Notes under the pieces: model-generated
What the model was told of the DNA's origin: nothing
The model's input: the letters and a program-made list of their open reading frames with translations, nothing else
The model's database searches: none
Position numbers and translations under genes: made by a program
Assembly (NCBI GenBank): GCA_028689995.1
Contig: JAQVCB010000020.1
Location: 1 to 35,081, forward strand
DNA from: Candidatus Gastranaerophilales bacterium
Lineage (GTDB): Bacteria > Cyanobacteriota > Vampirovibrionia > Gastranaerophilales > UBA9579
Length of the DNA: 35,081 bases
Direction: 5' to 3'
Shown: one piece after another, positions 16,394-24,457 of the stretch
Position numbering within the stretch: position 1 is the first letter of the stretch
How the letters are laid out: every line of letters starts with the position of its first letter

Positions 16394-17692
16394 ATGTACA
16401 ATAATAAAGATAATAATATATTCAGACAACCTGTTAAAACTAAGAAAACTAATAACTTTGCATTTATTTGGAGCATAACAACAATAATAATATGCATTTT
16501 AATATCATTCATTATTTTATTGGCTGCGAGTGCAAGTAATATTCCGATAATATCGGATGTAAGCAATTTTATACAACTAAAATTAAATAATGTAGTTGGT
16601 GGAGTCAGACTAACTCCTGGTTTGCCTTTTATCGGCGGTAAACAAAATATCCTCTTACTTGGTGTTGATTCTAATGGAGATAATACTGATCCATTTAAGG
16701 GGACAAGAAGTGATACACTTATGGTTCTTAGTATTGAACCATTTTCCAAAAGTGTTAATGCTATATCAATTCCAAGAGATAGCAAGGTATATATAGCAGA
16801 CAACCACGGCCTGGACAAAATTAATTCGGCACATGCATTAGGTGGTCCAGATTTAACAATGAAGACTATTAAAGAAATGTTTGGAGTTAAGATTAATCAT
16901 TATGTTGCAGTTGACTACGACTGTATAAAAGAGTTAGTCGAAGCTATTGGCGGTATACCTGTCAAAGTTGAAAAAAGAATGAGATATAGAGACAGAGCAG
17001 GTCATTTAAATATTGATTTATATCCGGGTTTTCAAACCTTGAATGCTGAAGAAGCAGTTGGTTATCTAAGATACAGACATGACGCAATTGGCGATATTGG
17101 AAGAATGCAAAGACAACAATGGTTTGTCAGAGGACTTGTAAAAAAACTTCAATCTCCTGAAATTATTGCTAAAATTCCTCAGCTTATTCAACTAGCCAGT
17201 AAGTACATCCGGACTGATATGAATTTTTATGATTTATCGCAGCTCGCTCTTTTCGCTAAATCAGTTGATTTTGCTGATATTCAGACAGCAACATTACCGG
17301 GTAAACCATCTAATCACGGCAAGATTAGTTATTGGCTTCTAGAACCCGATAAAACGCAGGAAATTATTGACAGACTTATATATAGAAATGAAATACCTAA
17401 AAAAAATAATGAATTAACAATTAGTCTTTTATATCCGAAAAATTATGAGAGTAAGGCTGAAGAAATGAAAACAGCTTTAACTCAGGCTGGCTATCTGGTC
17501 ATATGCAGCGGGACTTCGAAAGAAGCACACACACAAATACTTTCTCATTCAAGTTATGCAACTTTATCAGCAGCAAAAACCTTCAGGCAAATACTTCCTG
17601 AATTTAAAAATGCTCAATTTATAATATCTACTGATAGTTATTTATGCGGAGAATCAGATTTTACACTCGTTATGTCAGACGATTTAAACTAA
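16394..17692 (+). CDS. LytR-CpsA-Psr (LCP) family protein with LytR_C domain
   Basis: The protein (432 aa from ATG 16394) has a cytoplasmic basic N-terminus and one membrane helix at about 24-46. The LCP catalytic domain follows, with NILLLGVDSNGDN, GTRSDTLMVLSI, SIPRDSKVYI, KINSAHALGG and GYLRYRHDAIGDIGRMQRQQ. The conserved Arg and Asp residues that bind the polyprenyl pyrophosphate substrate are in these motifs. A C-terminal LytR_C domain (about 335-430) follows. LCP enzymes transfer glycopolymers from lipid carriers to peptidoglycan or to proteins in the envelope. An in-frame GTG at 16379 is an alternative start, but the ATG has the better GAGTGAG ribosome spacing. Confidence 0.93.
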   Translation: MYNNKDNNIFRQPVKTKKTNNFAFIWSITTIIICILISFIILLAASASNIPIISDVSNFIQLKLNNVVGGVRLTPGLPFIGGKQNILLLGVDSNGDNTDPFKGTRSDTLMVLSIEPFSKSVNAISIPRDSKVYIADNHGLDKINSAHALGGPDLTMKTIKEMFGVKINHYVAVDYDCIKELVEAIGGIPVKVEKRMRYRDRAGHLNIDLYPGFQTLNAEEAVGYLRYRHDAIGDIGRMQRQQWFVRGLVKKLQSPEIIAKIPQLIQLASKYIRTDMNFYDLSQLALFAKSVDFADIQTATLPGKPSNHGKISYWLLEPDKTQEIIDRLIYRNEIPKKNNELTISLLYPKNYESKAEEMKTALTQAGYLVICSGTSKEAHTQILSHSSYATLSAAKTFRQILPEFKNAQFIISTDSYLCGESDFTLVMSDDLN

Positions 17693-17871
17693 TTTATTGT
17701 ATGCCAAGAGACCGAAAATAATTTTACATAAACATAAATATTATTTTTTACAATTCAACAGCTTACTATTTTAATTTTATAAATAATCTCAACAAGGGGA
17801 ATATCCGGTTTATTTGTAACTTATTATAATTTGGGAGTAAGATAGTTGATTAATTTCATTAATTAAAATTT

Positions 17872-17899
17872 TTGATGATAGAAACAAATAATGTAAAAT
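17872..17899 (+). promoter_or_regulatory. Possible sigma70 promoter for the secreted protein gene
   Basis: TTGATG (17872-17877), a 16-bp spacer and TAAAAT (17894-17899) lie 60 bp upstream of the TTG start at 17959. The sites fit the consensus moderately well. Confidence 0.4.
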
Positions 17900-17958
17900 A
17901 AATTAATGAAACTGATAATATAAAGAGTCTAGTCATATTAAAGAGGAGTTCAAGAAAA

Positions 17959-18585
17959 TTGAAAAAAATTGAGAAATTTGCATTTAGTGTATTTTTAGTA
18001 ATTTTATCTGCTATCGGACAGAGTGTTTATGCACAGAATTTACCTTTTCCTGTTAAACCAGTGACAAGTCCGCAGACTAGCGGGCAAGTTTCCAAAACTA
18101 TTGCCCAAAATTCAGAAAGTACATCTCTGGCATTATTTTTAAGTCATTCAAATCCGATTGGGATTGTTAATGCTGAAGACTCAATTAACAAAACTACAGT
18201 ATTAATACAAAAAAACAAGCTAGAAGAAGCCAAAATTATTATTGAACCTCTTGTAGATTGGCTCGAAGATGCAACAGAATGCCATACTAACCTTTATAAA
18301 GTTTTAAAGGATATTGAAACAGCCAGAGTCCAGGCTGATCTTGAAAGAGAGCTTGCTCTTAAATCTGCAATCCTGAGAGACAGGGCTGCATATCAGCTCG
18401 CATTACTTTATATAGAAGAAAATGATCCCCAAAATGCTGTTACCAGATTAGTTGATATTGTAAGATCACAGCCAAAAACACAGTTGGGATTTTCTGCATA
18501 TCAAGTATTACAGCAAATAGGCTTTACTTATAAGGTGCAATTAACAGAACAAGCACAATCAGAAACTATACAAAAAATAAAATAG
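17959..18585 (+). CDS. Secreted/periplasmic protein with TPR-like helical repeats, unknown function
   Basis: The 208-aa product starts with a signal peptide (KKIEKFAFSVFLVILSAIG followed by QSVYAQ; cleavage likely after VYA at about 27). A Ser/Gln-rich linker comes next, then from about residue 70 a helical region. That region has alternating patterns such as NKLEEAKIIIEPLVDWLEDA and RAAYQLALLYIEENDPQNAVTRL, typical of tetratricopeptide-like repeats. Such proteins usually bind other proteins in the envelope. The start is TTG 17959 with GAGGAG ten bases upstream; this frame gives a proper positively charged signal peptide. It precedes the nitroreductase by 52 bp in the same direction. I do not recognise a specific family. 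Confidence 0.75.
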   Translation: MKKIEKFAFSVFLVILSAIGQSVYAQNLPFPVKPVTSPQTSGQVSKTIAQNSESTSLALFLSHSNPIGIVNAEDSINKTTVLIQKNKLEEAKIIIEPLVDWLEDATECHTNLYKVLKDIETARVQADLERELALKSAILRDRAAYQLALLYIEENDPQNAVTRLVDIVRSQPKTQLGFSAYQVLQQIGFTYKVQLTEQAQSETIQKIK

Positions 18586-18637
18586 GCCTGTTTTATCGTT
18601 AGTACGGCATTTTATGTGACTTTATGAGGATGAAGAG

Positions 18638-19297
18638 ATGGTATTAAAGGAAATAAAAGAAAGATATAGTGTAAGAAGTTTTTCTAATCGTCAGCCTTCA
18701 GATGAACAGATACAAGAAATTCTTGAAGCAGGGAGAATTGCTCCTTCCTGGATGAATGTTCAACCCTGGCATTTTATTGTTATAAACGATAAAGAAACCA
18801 GAGAACTTTTATCAAAACTTGCACACGGTCAGCCTCATGTTGCGAGTGTACCTGTTGTCATAGCCTGTTGTGGAGATACAAGTGCATGGGAACATGAAAA
18901 CTTTAAAAAAACTCTCGAATCAAGATCAGGAATAACAGAAGAAAGAATTAACACTCTTTTAACAGATCCGACTTATAACCAGAAGTTGAAAGGAAAAGAT
19001 ACTGTACTTTATAGAACAATTGAAGAATTGACCTATCCTATAGCTTATATGACATTGGAAGCAAAAGATCTGGGACTTGATACCTGTATAGTCGGAGCAA
19101 TTGGCAATGATTTGACCGAATCACTTCCTAAAGTATACCAACAGGTCAGGCAAAGACTTAATTTACCTGATCATATTATCCTAATAACATTATTATTGCT
19201 GGGGTATTCTTCATCCGATTCGAAGAATCCTCCAAAATTGCGAAAAACCCCGGAAGAAATTTTTTCTTTCGAAAAGTATGGAAAGAAAAATGCCTGA
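18638..19297 (+). CDS. Nitroreductase-family FMN oxidoreductase
   Basis: The 219-aa flavoprotein opens with the nitroreductase signature RYSVRSFSNRQPSDEQ, followed by AGRIAPSWMNVQPWHFIVI, whose Ser/Asn contacts the FMN phosphate. The central VASVPVVIACCGD and later AYMTLEAKDLGLDTCIVGAIG complete the fold. Such homodimers use NAD(P)H and FMN to reduce nitro groups, quinones or, in some subfamilies, other substrates; the true substrate is not readable. Length is normal. Ribosome site GAGGATGAAGAG precedes the ATG. The 3' end overlaps the next gene by 20 bp, suggesting coupled translation. Confidence 0.92.
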   Translation: MVLKEIKERYSVRSFSNRQPSDEQIQEILEAGRIAPSWMNVQPWHFIVINDKETRELLSKLAHGQPHVASVPVVIACCGDTSAWEHENFKKTLESRSGITEERINTLLTDPTYNQKLKGKDTVLYRTIEELTYPIAYMTLEAKDLGLDTCIVGAIGNDLTESLPKVYQQVRQRLNLPDHIILITLLLLGYSSSDSKNPPKLRKTPEEIFSFEKYGKKNA

Positions 19298-20396
19298 TTT
19301 AAAACGGTTTTTCTTCATTATATATTTAATTTCATTTTTTTTGATTTTAAATCAACAATATAGTAACGCTAATAATGCTGTCCCTCTTAATTATAATGAG
19401 TATAATATCCTATCGAATATTGAAAAACAGATTTATAACAAGGAATATAGTCAGGAAAATTTTTATCCGAGGCTTGAGAGACTGGAAAAATCAGTTCTGA
19501 ATTCAGTTTATACTGATTCTATATATGACAGATTAAATCGATTACAGGATATTCTTTCTGTATCAAAATCCTTAAAACAGAATAATAACAGGGATGTTAT
19601 TCTTAATTTGTTGGAAAATAGGTATTTTGGATTTAATTATAAAGAAGATTCATTAGATGTCAGGCTGGCCAGACTGGAAGAATGTTTATTTGGCAAATCT
19701 ACAATAGGAACTACAAGTTTCAGATTTGAAAATCTGGCAAAACAGATGCCTGCAAATAACCAACAAAATTCAGTCCAACAGCCGCCGGAAAATTCGAAAA
19801 AAGTTAAAGACTGGAAAGAATATACTTCTTTTGCTGATATCAATCTGAATAATTCAGAAATAGATTATTTTAGCAGTATTCAAAAATTAAATGGCAGAAA
19901 TTTATTTAAATGGAATAATTTTCCTGTTCTAGTTTATATTTATCCTGAATCGGATAATCTTGTTAAAAAAGCGAAAAAATCTGTTCAAATCTGGAGTGAA
20001 TATATTCAGATTGATTTAACGAATAATTTGCAGGATGCAAATATCGTAATAAGCTGGAAAAAAAATTATCCATATATAACTAAACCTGATAAGTCGCTTA
20101 ATGATGAACATATTCTTTATAATAAAGATGAAAAAACAAAAATGTATATTTATTGCGGTAAATACAAAGATTCAGTTTATTTAGATAAACTTCTTACCCA
20201 TCAAATAGGTCACTCTCTCGGTCTATGGGGGCATAGTAACAACAAAACAGATATTATGTATCCTTTTAAAGAATTTAAAAATGATATTAACTATAGGGAA
20301 CTAAATAATAATATTCCTGATATTACCGTTAATTCAGCACCTTATCGTCCTTCGACAAGAGATATTAATACACTTCTAAGAGTTTATCACTTATAA
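19278..20396 (+). CDS. Secreted matrixin-like (metzincin) protein with Glu-to-Gln change in the zinc motif
   Basis: The 372-aa product has an N-terminal signal peptide (LKRFFFIIYLISFFLIL, ending near NANN at about 33). It then has three divergent repeats of about 30 residues ending in RLERLEKSVLN, RLNRLQDIL and RLARLEECLFG (about 65-138). A Gln/Asn linker leads to a metalloprotease-like domain from about 205. The zinc segment reads HQIGHSLGLWGHS (308-320) with the Met-turn-like DIMYP (325-329). Three histidines are present, but the catalytic Glu after the first His is Gln (codon CAA). Either ATG 19278 or ATG 19290 could be the start; both keep the signal peptide. It is probably an inactive or altered peptidase, perhaps a binding protein. 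Confidence 0.8.
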   Translation: MERKMPDLKRFFFIIYLISFFLILNQQYSNANNAVPLNYNEYNILSNIEKQIYNKEYSQENFYPRLERLEKSVLNSVYTDSIYDRLNRLQDILSVSKSLKQNNNRDVILNLLENRYFGFNYKEDSLDVRLARLEECLFGKSTIGTTSFRFENLAKQMPANNQQNSVQQPPENSKKVKDWKEYTSFADINLNNSEIDYFSSIQKLNGRNLFKWNNFPVLVYIYPESDNLVKKAKKSVQIWSEYIQIDLTNNLQDANIVISWKKNYPYITKPDKSLNDEHILYNKDEKTKMYIYCGKYKDSVYLDKLLTHQIGHSLGLWGHSNNKTDIMYPFKEFKNDINYRELNNNIPDITVNSAPYRPSTRDINTLLRVYHL

Positions 20397-20407
20397 ATGC
20401 CAACGCC

Positions 20408-20437
20408 TTGCAATAACGCAAAGTGATAATCTATAAT
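20408..20437 (+). promoter_or_regulatory. Probable sigma70 promoter of the pseudopilin gene
   Basis: TTGCAA (20408-20413), an 18-bp spacer and a perfect TATAAT (20432-20437) lie 38 bp upstream of the ATG at 20475. Confidence 0.55.
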
Positions 20438-20474
20438 AAAAGTTATAAATTAATTTAGTTGGAAGTTATTATTA

Positions 20475-21149
20475 ATGAATCAGCAAATTGCATTAAAAAA
20501 ATATTCAGCATTTACTCTGGCAGAAGTCCTGATAACATTGTTAATAATTGGAGTTATTAGTTCTATAGTAATACCATCTATCGTACAAGATACTCAAAAT
20601 TCAGAATTAAAGATTGCATGGAAAAAAACTTATTCTGATCTGGATTTAGCTACCAGAAAAATAATGGCAGATAATGCCGGCAATGTAAAAAGTGTTTTTA
20701 CGAATAGCAATTCACTAAAAAACGAATATAAAAATCATCTTAGTTATGTTAAAGATTGTAATGAGGGCTTAAGCAGGGGTAATTGCTGGCATGCATCTGG
20801 TGTTCCAAAGCCTTTCGCAGGTACCTCTGTTCCTTATGCAGATATTTATGGTAATTATCCATCTTTAATTTTAAATAATGGTGCACTAGTAAGTATTCAT
20901 CTTGCATCTTCAAGCTGTACTAATGGACAAGCCGGTATAACTGTTTGCGGATGGTATTTCATTGATATAAACGGGTTTAAGGGACCTAATATTCAGGGAA
21001 AAGATATTTTTGCAGTTTATTTGCTTGGAAATACTCTCAGAGTTATGGGCGCGCCAAATGATCCTTATCCGCCGTCTACAACTTGTACGTCTTCAAGTAC
21101 AGGGCCGGGTAGTGGTCTTGGATGCTCTGCACTATATCTTTATCAATAA
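20475..21149 (+). CDS. Prepilin-type N-terminal methylation domain protein (type IV pilin/pseudopilin-like)
   Basis: The 224-aa product carries a class III leader. A short basic segment (ALKKYSA) is followed by FTLAEVLITLLIIGVISSIVIP, with the conserved Glu at +5 after the cut. The residue before the cut is Ala12 instead of the usual Gly. The soluble part has four cysteine-bearing segments (DCNEGLSRGNCW, SSSCTNGQAGITVCGW, TTCTSSS, GCSALY), suggesting disulfides. It also has the motif DINGFKGPN (164-172), shared in form with the larger prepilin at 33346. It would be processed by a prepilin peptidase and assembled in a pilus or secretion filament, or anchored in the membrane. No assembly genes are adjacent. 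It ends 5 bp before the convergent zinc-ribbon gene. Confidence 0.88.
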   Translation: MNQQIALKKYSAFTLAEVLITLLIIGVISSIVIPSIVQDTQNSELKIAWKKTYSDLDLATRKIMADNAGNVKSVFTNSNSLKNEYKNHLSYVKDCNEGLSRGNCWHASGVPKPFAGTSVPYADIYGNYPSLILNNGALVSIHLASSSCTNGQAGITVCGWYFIDINGFKGPNIQGKDIFAVYLLGNTLRVMGAPNDPYPPSTTCTSSSTGPGSGLGCSALYLYQ

Positions 21150-21154
21150 CAAAA

Positions 21155-21397
21155 TTATTCATCTTCTTTATGAAATCTGGGGAAATAATATTCCCAGACT
21201 TTAATTTCACCGCAGTATTTGCAGACGGAATGGCTGTTCATAAACGCAAGATCGGGTATAAATTCATATCCGTCAACGTTTAATATTATTTCATCATGTT
21301 CATTGCGTTTTTCGAATATTTCACCCTTGCCTCTGTAGTCAGGGCTAAGCATCAATCCAAAACTATCAACTGAATTACAATTTTTGCATCTAAACAT
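21155..21397 (-). CDS. Small zinc-ribbon protein of unknown function
   Basis: The 80-aa protein has two CxxC pairs, C4/C7 (CKNC) and C59/C62 (CKYCG), which together can bind one zinc in a ribbon-like fold. Between them are charged, strand-forming stretches (KRNEHDEIILNVDGYEF). No enzyme motif is visible. Its ATG abuts the stop of the upstream membrane protein gene (21398), so the two are almost certainly one operon. A nucleic-acid- or protein-binding role is possible but unproven. Confidence 0.65.
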   Translation of the reverse strand: MFRCKNCNSVDSFGLMLSPDYRGKGEIFEKRNEHDEIILNVDGYEFIPDLAFMNSHSVCKYCGEIKVWEYYFPRFHKEDE

Positions 21398-22387
21398 TTA
21401 TTTCTTCTTGCTCTTGAATTTTTTTCTATCTACTATATCCAGATATAAAAGAGTATAGCAGGCACTGCCTAGCGGAAGAATGAATGCTGTTATTATTCCT
21501 CCGAGAGATGCCTGAACTATGTATTTTATAATTTCATAAGAAAATGCAGTAGGTAATAGTTTTTGCCCCATTATTCCAGAAGAGATTATACTTAAATATA
21601 CGGGATTATCAGATAAATTTACTGCGAATGGTTGCAGGGGCTGAACCATAATACTCGTCAATAAGGTTTTATCTGCGATAGCCAGAAATATTTTGGGAAT
21701 AAACAAACTTGTCAACAACAATACAATAAATCCCAGAAAAAAAGTTCTCCAGAAGTTACCTTCTACAAGATTCCAGCTTCTTTTCACAGTGTTAAATACT
21801 GATAAATTCTCAAAAGCGAATACCTGATAACTTATACTCAGATAAATTGAAATAATTGTCAAAATCATCAGTGCTATTAATTCAAGACCTATGAACATTA
21901 CAGTTACAAATGGGCTTTTAATAAAAAATATCAGTACGGGCAGCATTAAGCCAACAAGCCATATTAACGATACAAACAAAAGAAGTCCGATATATTCTTT
22001 GGATTTTACTTTTACAAGTCTGTTATGGACTTGAGCATCTTTGAGATGACCTTGTTTAACTATATTAGAGATCATGGAATTTAATGAAACCATTGCAATC
22101 ATATATTCCCAAAAAGCTTTTATGTAAATAATAAAGCCCGGCAATACCGCAACAATTAAGATTAAAAATATAAATAATATGTTGTTTGTAAATGCTTCAG
22201 GTGTGAATGATTTTGTAAGATTTTTAGATAAATAAAAAGCAGCAAATAATATCCAGGCCATTCCGAATATTTGGCCGAACACAGGAAACAGCATAGCTTT
22301 TGATAGAGGAATAAAGTTTTTAAGATAAATTCCAATGCTATTAAAAATTATCTTAAATATGTTCATTTGAGCTTTTGTTTTACTCAT
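21398..22387 (-). CDS. Multi-pass membrane protein of unknown function
   Basis: The 329-aa protein has about six hydrophobic segments: roughly 29-52, 68-92, 133-153, 157-185, 212-238 and 283-308. A soluble N-terminus with IFKIIFNSIGIYLKNFIPLSKA, rich in Lys and aromatic residues, precedes them. A conserved-looking motif TVKRSWNLVEGNFWRTFFLGF precedes the fifth helix; similar FxRSWxLxKGxFW motifs occur in the GDPD-membrane-domain/DUF975-like families, which are of poorly known function. The C-terminus is strongly basic (VDRKKFKSKKK). It is encoded just upstream of the zinc-ribbon gene and divergently from the PHP gene. Function cannot be assigned from sequence. Confidence 0.75.
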   Translation of the reverse strand: MSKTKAQMNIFKIIFNSIGIYLKNFIPLSKAMLFPVFGQIFGMAWILFAAFYLSKNLTKSFTPEAFTNNILFIFLILIVAVLPGFIIYIKAFWEYMIAMVSLNSMISNIVKQGHLKDAQVHNRLVKVKSKEYIGLLLFVSLIWLVGLMLPVLIFFIKSPFVTVMFIGLELIALMILTIISIYLSISYQVFAFENLSVFNTVKRSWNLVEGNFWRTFFLGFIVLLLTSLFIPKIFLAIADKTLLTSIMVQPLQPFAVNLSDNPVYLSIISSGIMGQKLLPTAFSYEIIKYIVQASLGGIITAFILPLGSACYTLLYLDIVDRKKFKSKKK

Positions 22388-22436
22388 TAATAATTTCTCT
22401 TGTTTAAGTATATTTTTATTTTAATATTATTTTACT

Positions 22437-23090
22437 ATGCAAGGGTTATTTGAGTCTCTATATAATTTAAATGAATCTGATTTTTTCGATAGAGTAAATC
22501 TACACATTCATACAAACTGTTCTGATGGTTTAATTGAACCTCAGGAAGCTTTGAAACAGGCAAAAAAAATGAATCTGAAGATTATATCCTTTACCGATCA
22601 TAATTCGGTTCAGGCGTACAATCATGTGTCATCAGGGAATTATGAAGGGCTTCAATTAATATCAGGCGTGGAATTTGATTGCTGGCATAAATCAAATTTC
22701 ATCCATATTCTTGGTTATGGTATTGATATACATAATATAAAAATACAGAATCTTTGTGCAAAAAATAGTAATGCTACAAAACTAGATATTATTAGATTTT
22801 TCAATAAAAGAAATGCAGGAGAAGTTATTCAAGCTATTAAAGGAGCTGGAGGGATTGCAGTTCTTGCGCATCCGGCATGTTGCTGGAATATAAATTTAAA
22901 AAAAATGATTAAAGAGCTTATGAAATTTGGTCTTGAAGGAGTTGAGACTTATTATCCTTATATCAGGCACAGAGGGATAGTAAAATTTCATTCGATACAA
23001 AAAATCATTGATATAACAAAAGAATTAAATCTTGTTATGACTGGAGGAACTGACTGCCATAACAAAAATTTAAAGTTGAGCATAAATTAA
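22437..23090 (+). CDS. PHP-domain phosphoesterase
   Basis: The 217-aa product has the PHP metal-binding motifs: HIHTNCSDG (23-31), SFTDHNSVQAY (51-61), GVEFDCWH (motif near 77), AVLAHPACCW and the C-terminal GGTDCHNKN (203-211). These supply the His/Asp ligands of the trinuclear site used by PHP phosphoesterases such as RNase AM/YciV and histidinol phosphatase. The protein is shorter than the usual 270-290 aa, because its insertion between motifs is small. Probable substrates are short 3',5'-phosphates or nucleotides; none can be chosen. The ATG at 22437 has no visible Shine-Dalgarno, but a TATTAT ends seven bases upstream. Confidence 0.88.
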   Translation: MQGLFESLYNLNESDFFDRVNLHIHTNCSDGLIEPQEALKQAKKMNLKIISFTDHNSVQAYNHVSSGNYEGLQLISGVEFDCWHKSNFIHILGYGIDIHNIKIQNLCAKNSNATKLDIIRFFNKRNAGEVIQAIKGAGGIAVLAHPACCWNINLKKMIKELMKFGLEGVETYYPYIRHRGIVKFHSIQKIIDITKELNLVMTGGTDCHNKNLKLSIN

Positions 23091-23119
23091 GTAACAGGTC
23101 AGATGCTTTATAATTCATG

Positions 23120-23149
23120 ATTATTTCAAAATTCGCCCATTGAAATAAT
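23120..23149. repeat. 10-bp inverted repeat after the PHP gene
   Basis: ATTATTTCAA (23120-23129) and TTGAAATAAT (23140-23149) flank a 10-nt loop. No T-run follows. It may act as a weak terminator or mRNA-end structure for the PHP gene. Confidence 0.45.
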
Positions 23150-23551
23150 GTTAAGTTTTATTAAGAATATTTTATTTACTATTAAATTAAAGACAATTAA
23201 AATTCAATAATTTTAACAAAAACTACATTTAGTGGCATAAAATTAAAAATATTTACTACAAATCAACAATTTCTAAAATATAAATACAAAGAAGATATAA
23301 AAGCCTTAAAAGACGAAATAAACTGATAATCGAGAGTTCATACATGGCAATTCTAATACTAGTAGATAAAAGAAGAATTTTTAACTCATAAATACATGCA
23401 ATGAAAACGAAATCATAGAACACACTAGATATAGTGGCAGATTTCAAAACACTTTAAGGTTTTTATATAGAACTTCTATTGTCTAACTTATAAAAATAGA
23501 GAACAATAAACGAATTTATCTGTGTTATTCTGAAAAATCCTCAAAAGACTA

Positions 23552-23579
23552 TTGCTAAAAATAGTAAAATAAGTATAAT
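23552..23579 (+). promoter_or_regulatory. Sigma70 promoter of HU
   Basis: TTGCTA (23552-23557), a 16-bp spacer and a perfect TATAAT (23574-23579) place the start near 23586. The strong ribosome site AAGGAGG (23595-23601) follows, seven bases before the ATG. This suits a highly expressed gene. Confidence 0.7.
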
Positions 23580-23607
23580 CTAATTATGTTAGTTAAGGAG
23601 GTTTCTT

Positions 23608-23883
23608 ATGAACAAAGAAGAATTAGTAAAAGAGATTGCGAAAAAAGCTAAAGTATCACAAAAACAAGCTTCCGAAATCCTTACAATTACCTTAGACACA
23701 ATTGAAAAAACAGTTTCTAAAGGTAAAAAAGTAACATTAGTTGGATTTGGAACATTTGAAGCTCGCAAACGTGCTGCTAGATTAGGCAGAAACCCACAAA
23801 CAGGAAAAGAAATTAAAATTCCTGCTAAAACAGTTCCTGCATTCTCAGCTGGTAAAAAATTCAAAGAAATCGTTGCTAAGTAA
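23608..23883 (+). CDS. HU-family DNA-binding protein
   Basis: A 91-aa nucleoid protein. The helical N-terminus (NKEELVKEIAKKAKVSQKQASEIL) dimerises. The saddle and arms carry the signature VGFGTFEARKRAARLGRNPQTGKEIKIPA, whose NPQTG loop, with its Pro, intercalates into DNA. It bends and compacts DNA nonspecifically and supports replication, recombination and transcription. Length and spacing of motifs are standard. It has its own promoter, an AAGGAGG ribosome site and a strong terminator, so it is a single-gene unit. Confidence 0.96.
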   Translation: MNKEELVKEIAKKAKVSQKQASEILTITLDTIEKTVSKGKKVTLVGFGTFEARKRAARLGRNPQTGKEIKIPAKTVPAFSAGKKFKEIVAK

Positions 23884-23900
23884 GATTTCTACAGTACAGC

Positions 23901-23934
23901 AAAAGAGACTGTCCAAATAGGACAGTCTCTTTTT
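23901..23934 (+). terminator. Rho-independent terminator of HU
   Basis: A 14-bp stem (23901-23914 with 23920-23933), loop AAATA, ends in a T-run (23930-23934). It follows the HU stop by 17 bp. Confidence 0.92.
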
Positions 23935-24058
23935 ATTGGAAATAATCATAAGGATTATATTTCAAATTGTGAATTTTTCATCAAAAAACAGACTTTCGGA
24001 TAATTAATTAGTATAATTAACCATGCTTAAATAAAAACCATGAGGAGAGAGATTCAGT

Positions 24059-24457
24059 ATGAGAATATGTTTATCTATAATTTTTGCACTTATCATTCAA
24101 CTTCCTGGTTTTGCTATTAACAATCTTGACCTTCAGGCTGAAAATCTTGTTCAGCTTATTTCTCATACAAGTCAGTATGTGCGCGTAACAGGCACTATTT
24201 CAAGTATAGATATTTCAGAAAAATCAAAAATCATCTTTATAAATTTTGGAAAAAGTTATAATACTTCATTCAGCGCAATGATACATGATGAAGATATATC
24301 TTCTTTTATATCAGCTGGAATTGACGATCCCTGCGAATATTTCAAAAATAAAACAGTTACTATTGAAGGAATTGTCAGAATTTCAAACGGTAAACCTGAG
24401 ATGATCATCAATTCTCCAGATCAGATTAAGGTTGTAAATTTAAAATTAAATCGATAA
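24059..24457 (+). CDS. Exported OB-fold protein, unknown function
   Basis: The 132-aa product has an N-terminal signal peptide (MRICLSIIFALIIQLPGFAI). The rest forms one beta-barrel-like domain: YVRVTGTISSIDISEKSKIIFINFG, then SFSAMIHDEDISSF and NKTVTIEGIVRISNGKPEMIIN. This VxGxI...KxxxFxNFG...VxIxGxV pattern is that of small OB-fold nucleic-acid-binding domains, here apparently outside the cytoplasm. AGGAGAGAG precedes the ATG; a TATAAT lies at 24012-24017. Its TAA is immediately followed by the trpC ATG without a gap, so the two genes are translationally linked. The function is unknown. Confidence 0.72.
   Translation: MRICLSIIFALIIQLPGFAINNLDLQAENLVQLISHTSQYVRVTGTISSIDISEKSKIIFINFGKSYNTSFSAMIHDEDISSFISAGIDDPCEYFKNKTVTIEGIVRISNGKPEMIINSPDQIKVVNLKLNR

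Larger units (their letters stand above)
23091..23607. other. Long intergenic region before HU
   Basis: This 517-bp, very AT-rich gap holds the inverted repeat at 23120-23149, the HU promoter near its right end, and no convincing gene. A 63-codon minus-strand frame inside it is low-complexity and lacks a ribosome site. No tRNA, known riboswitch or repeat family was seen. Confidence 0.5.

Noticed and set aside
16312-16818. A 168-codon minus-strand frame covering tRNA-Gly and the LCP gene start.
   Set aside because: It overlaps a certain tRNA and a well-supported gene.
23256-23447. A 63-codon minus-strand frame in the gap before HU.
   Set aside because: Leu/Ile-rich by AT bias, no ribosome site, no recognisable motif.
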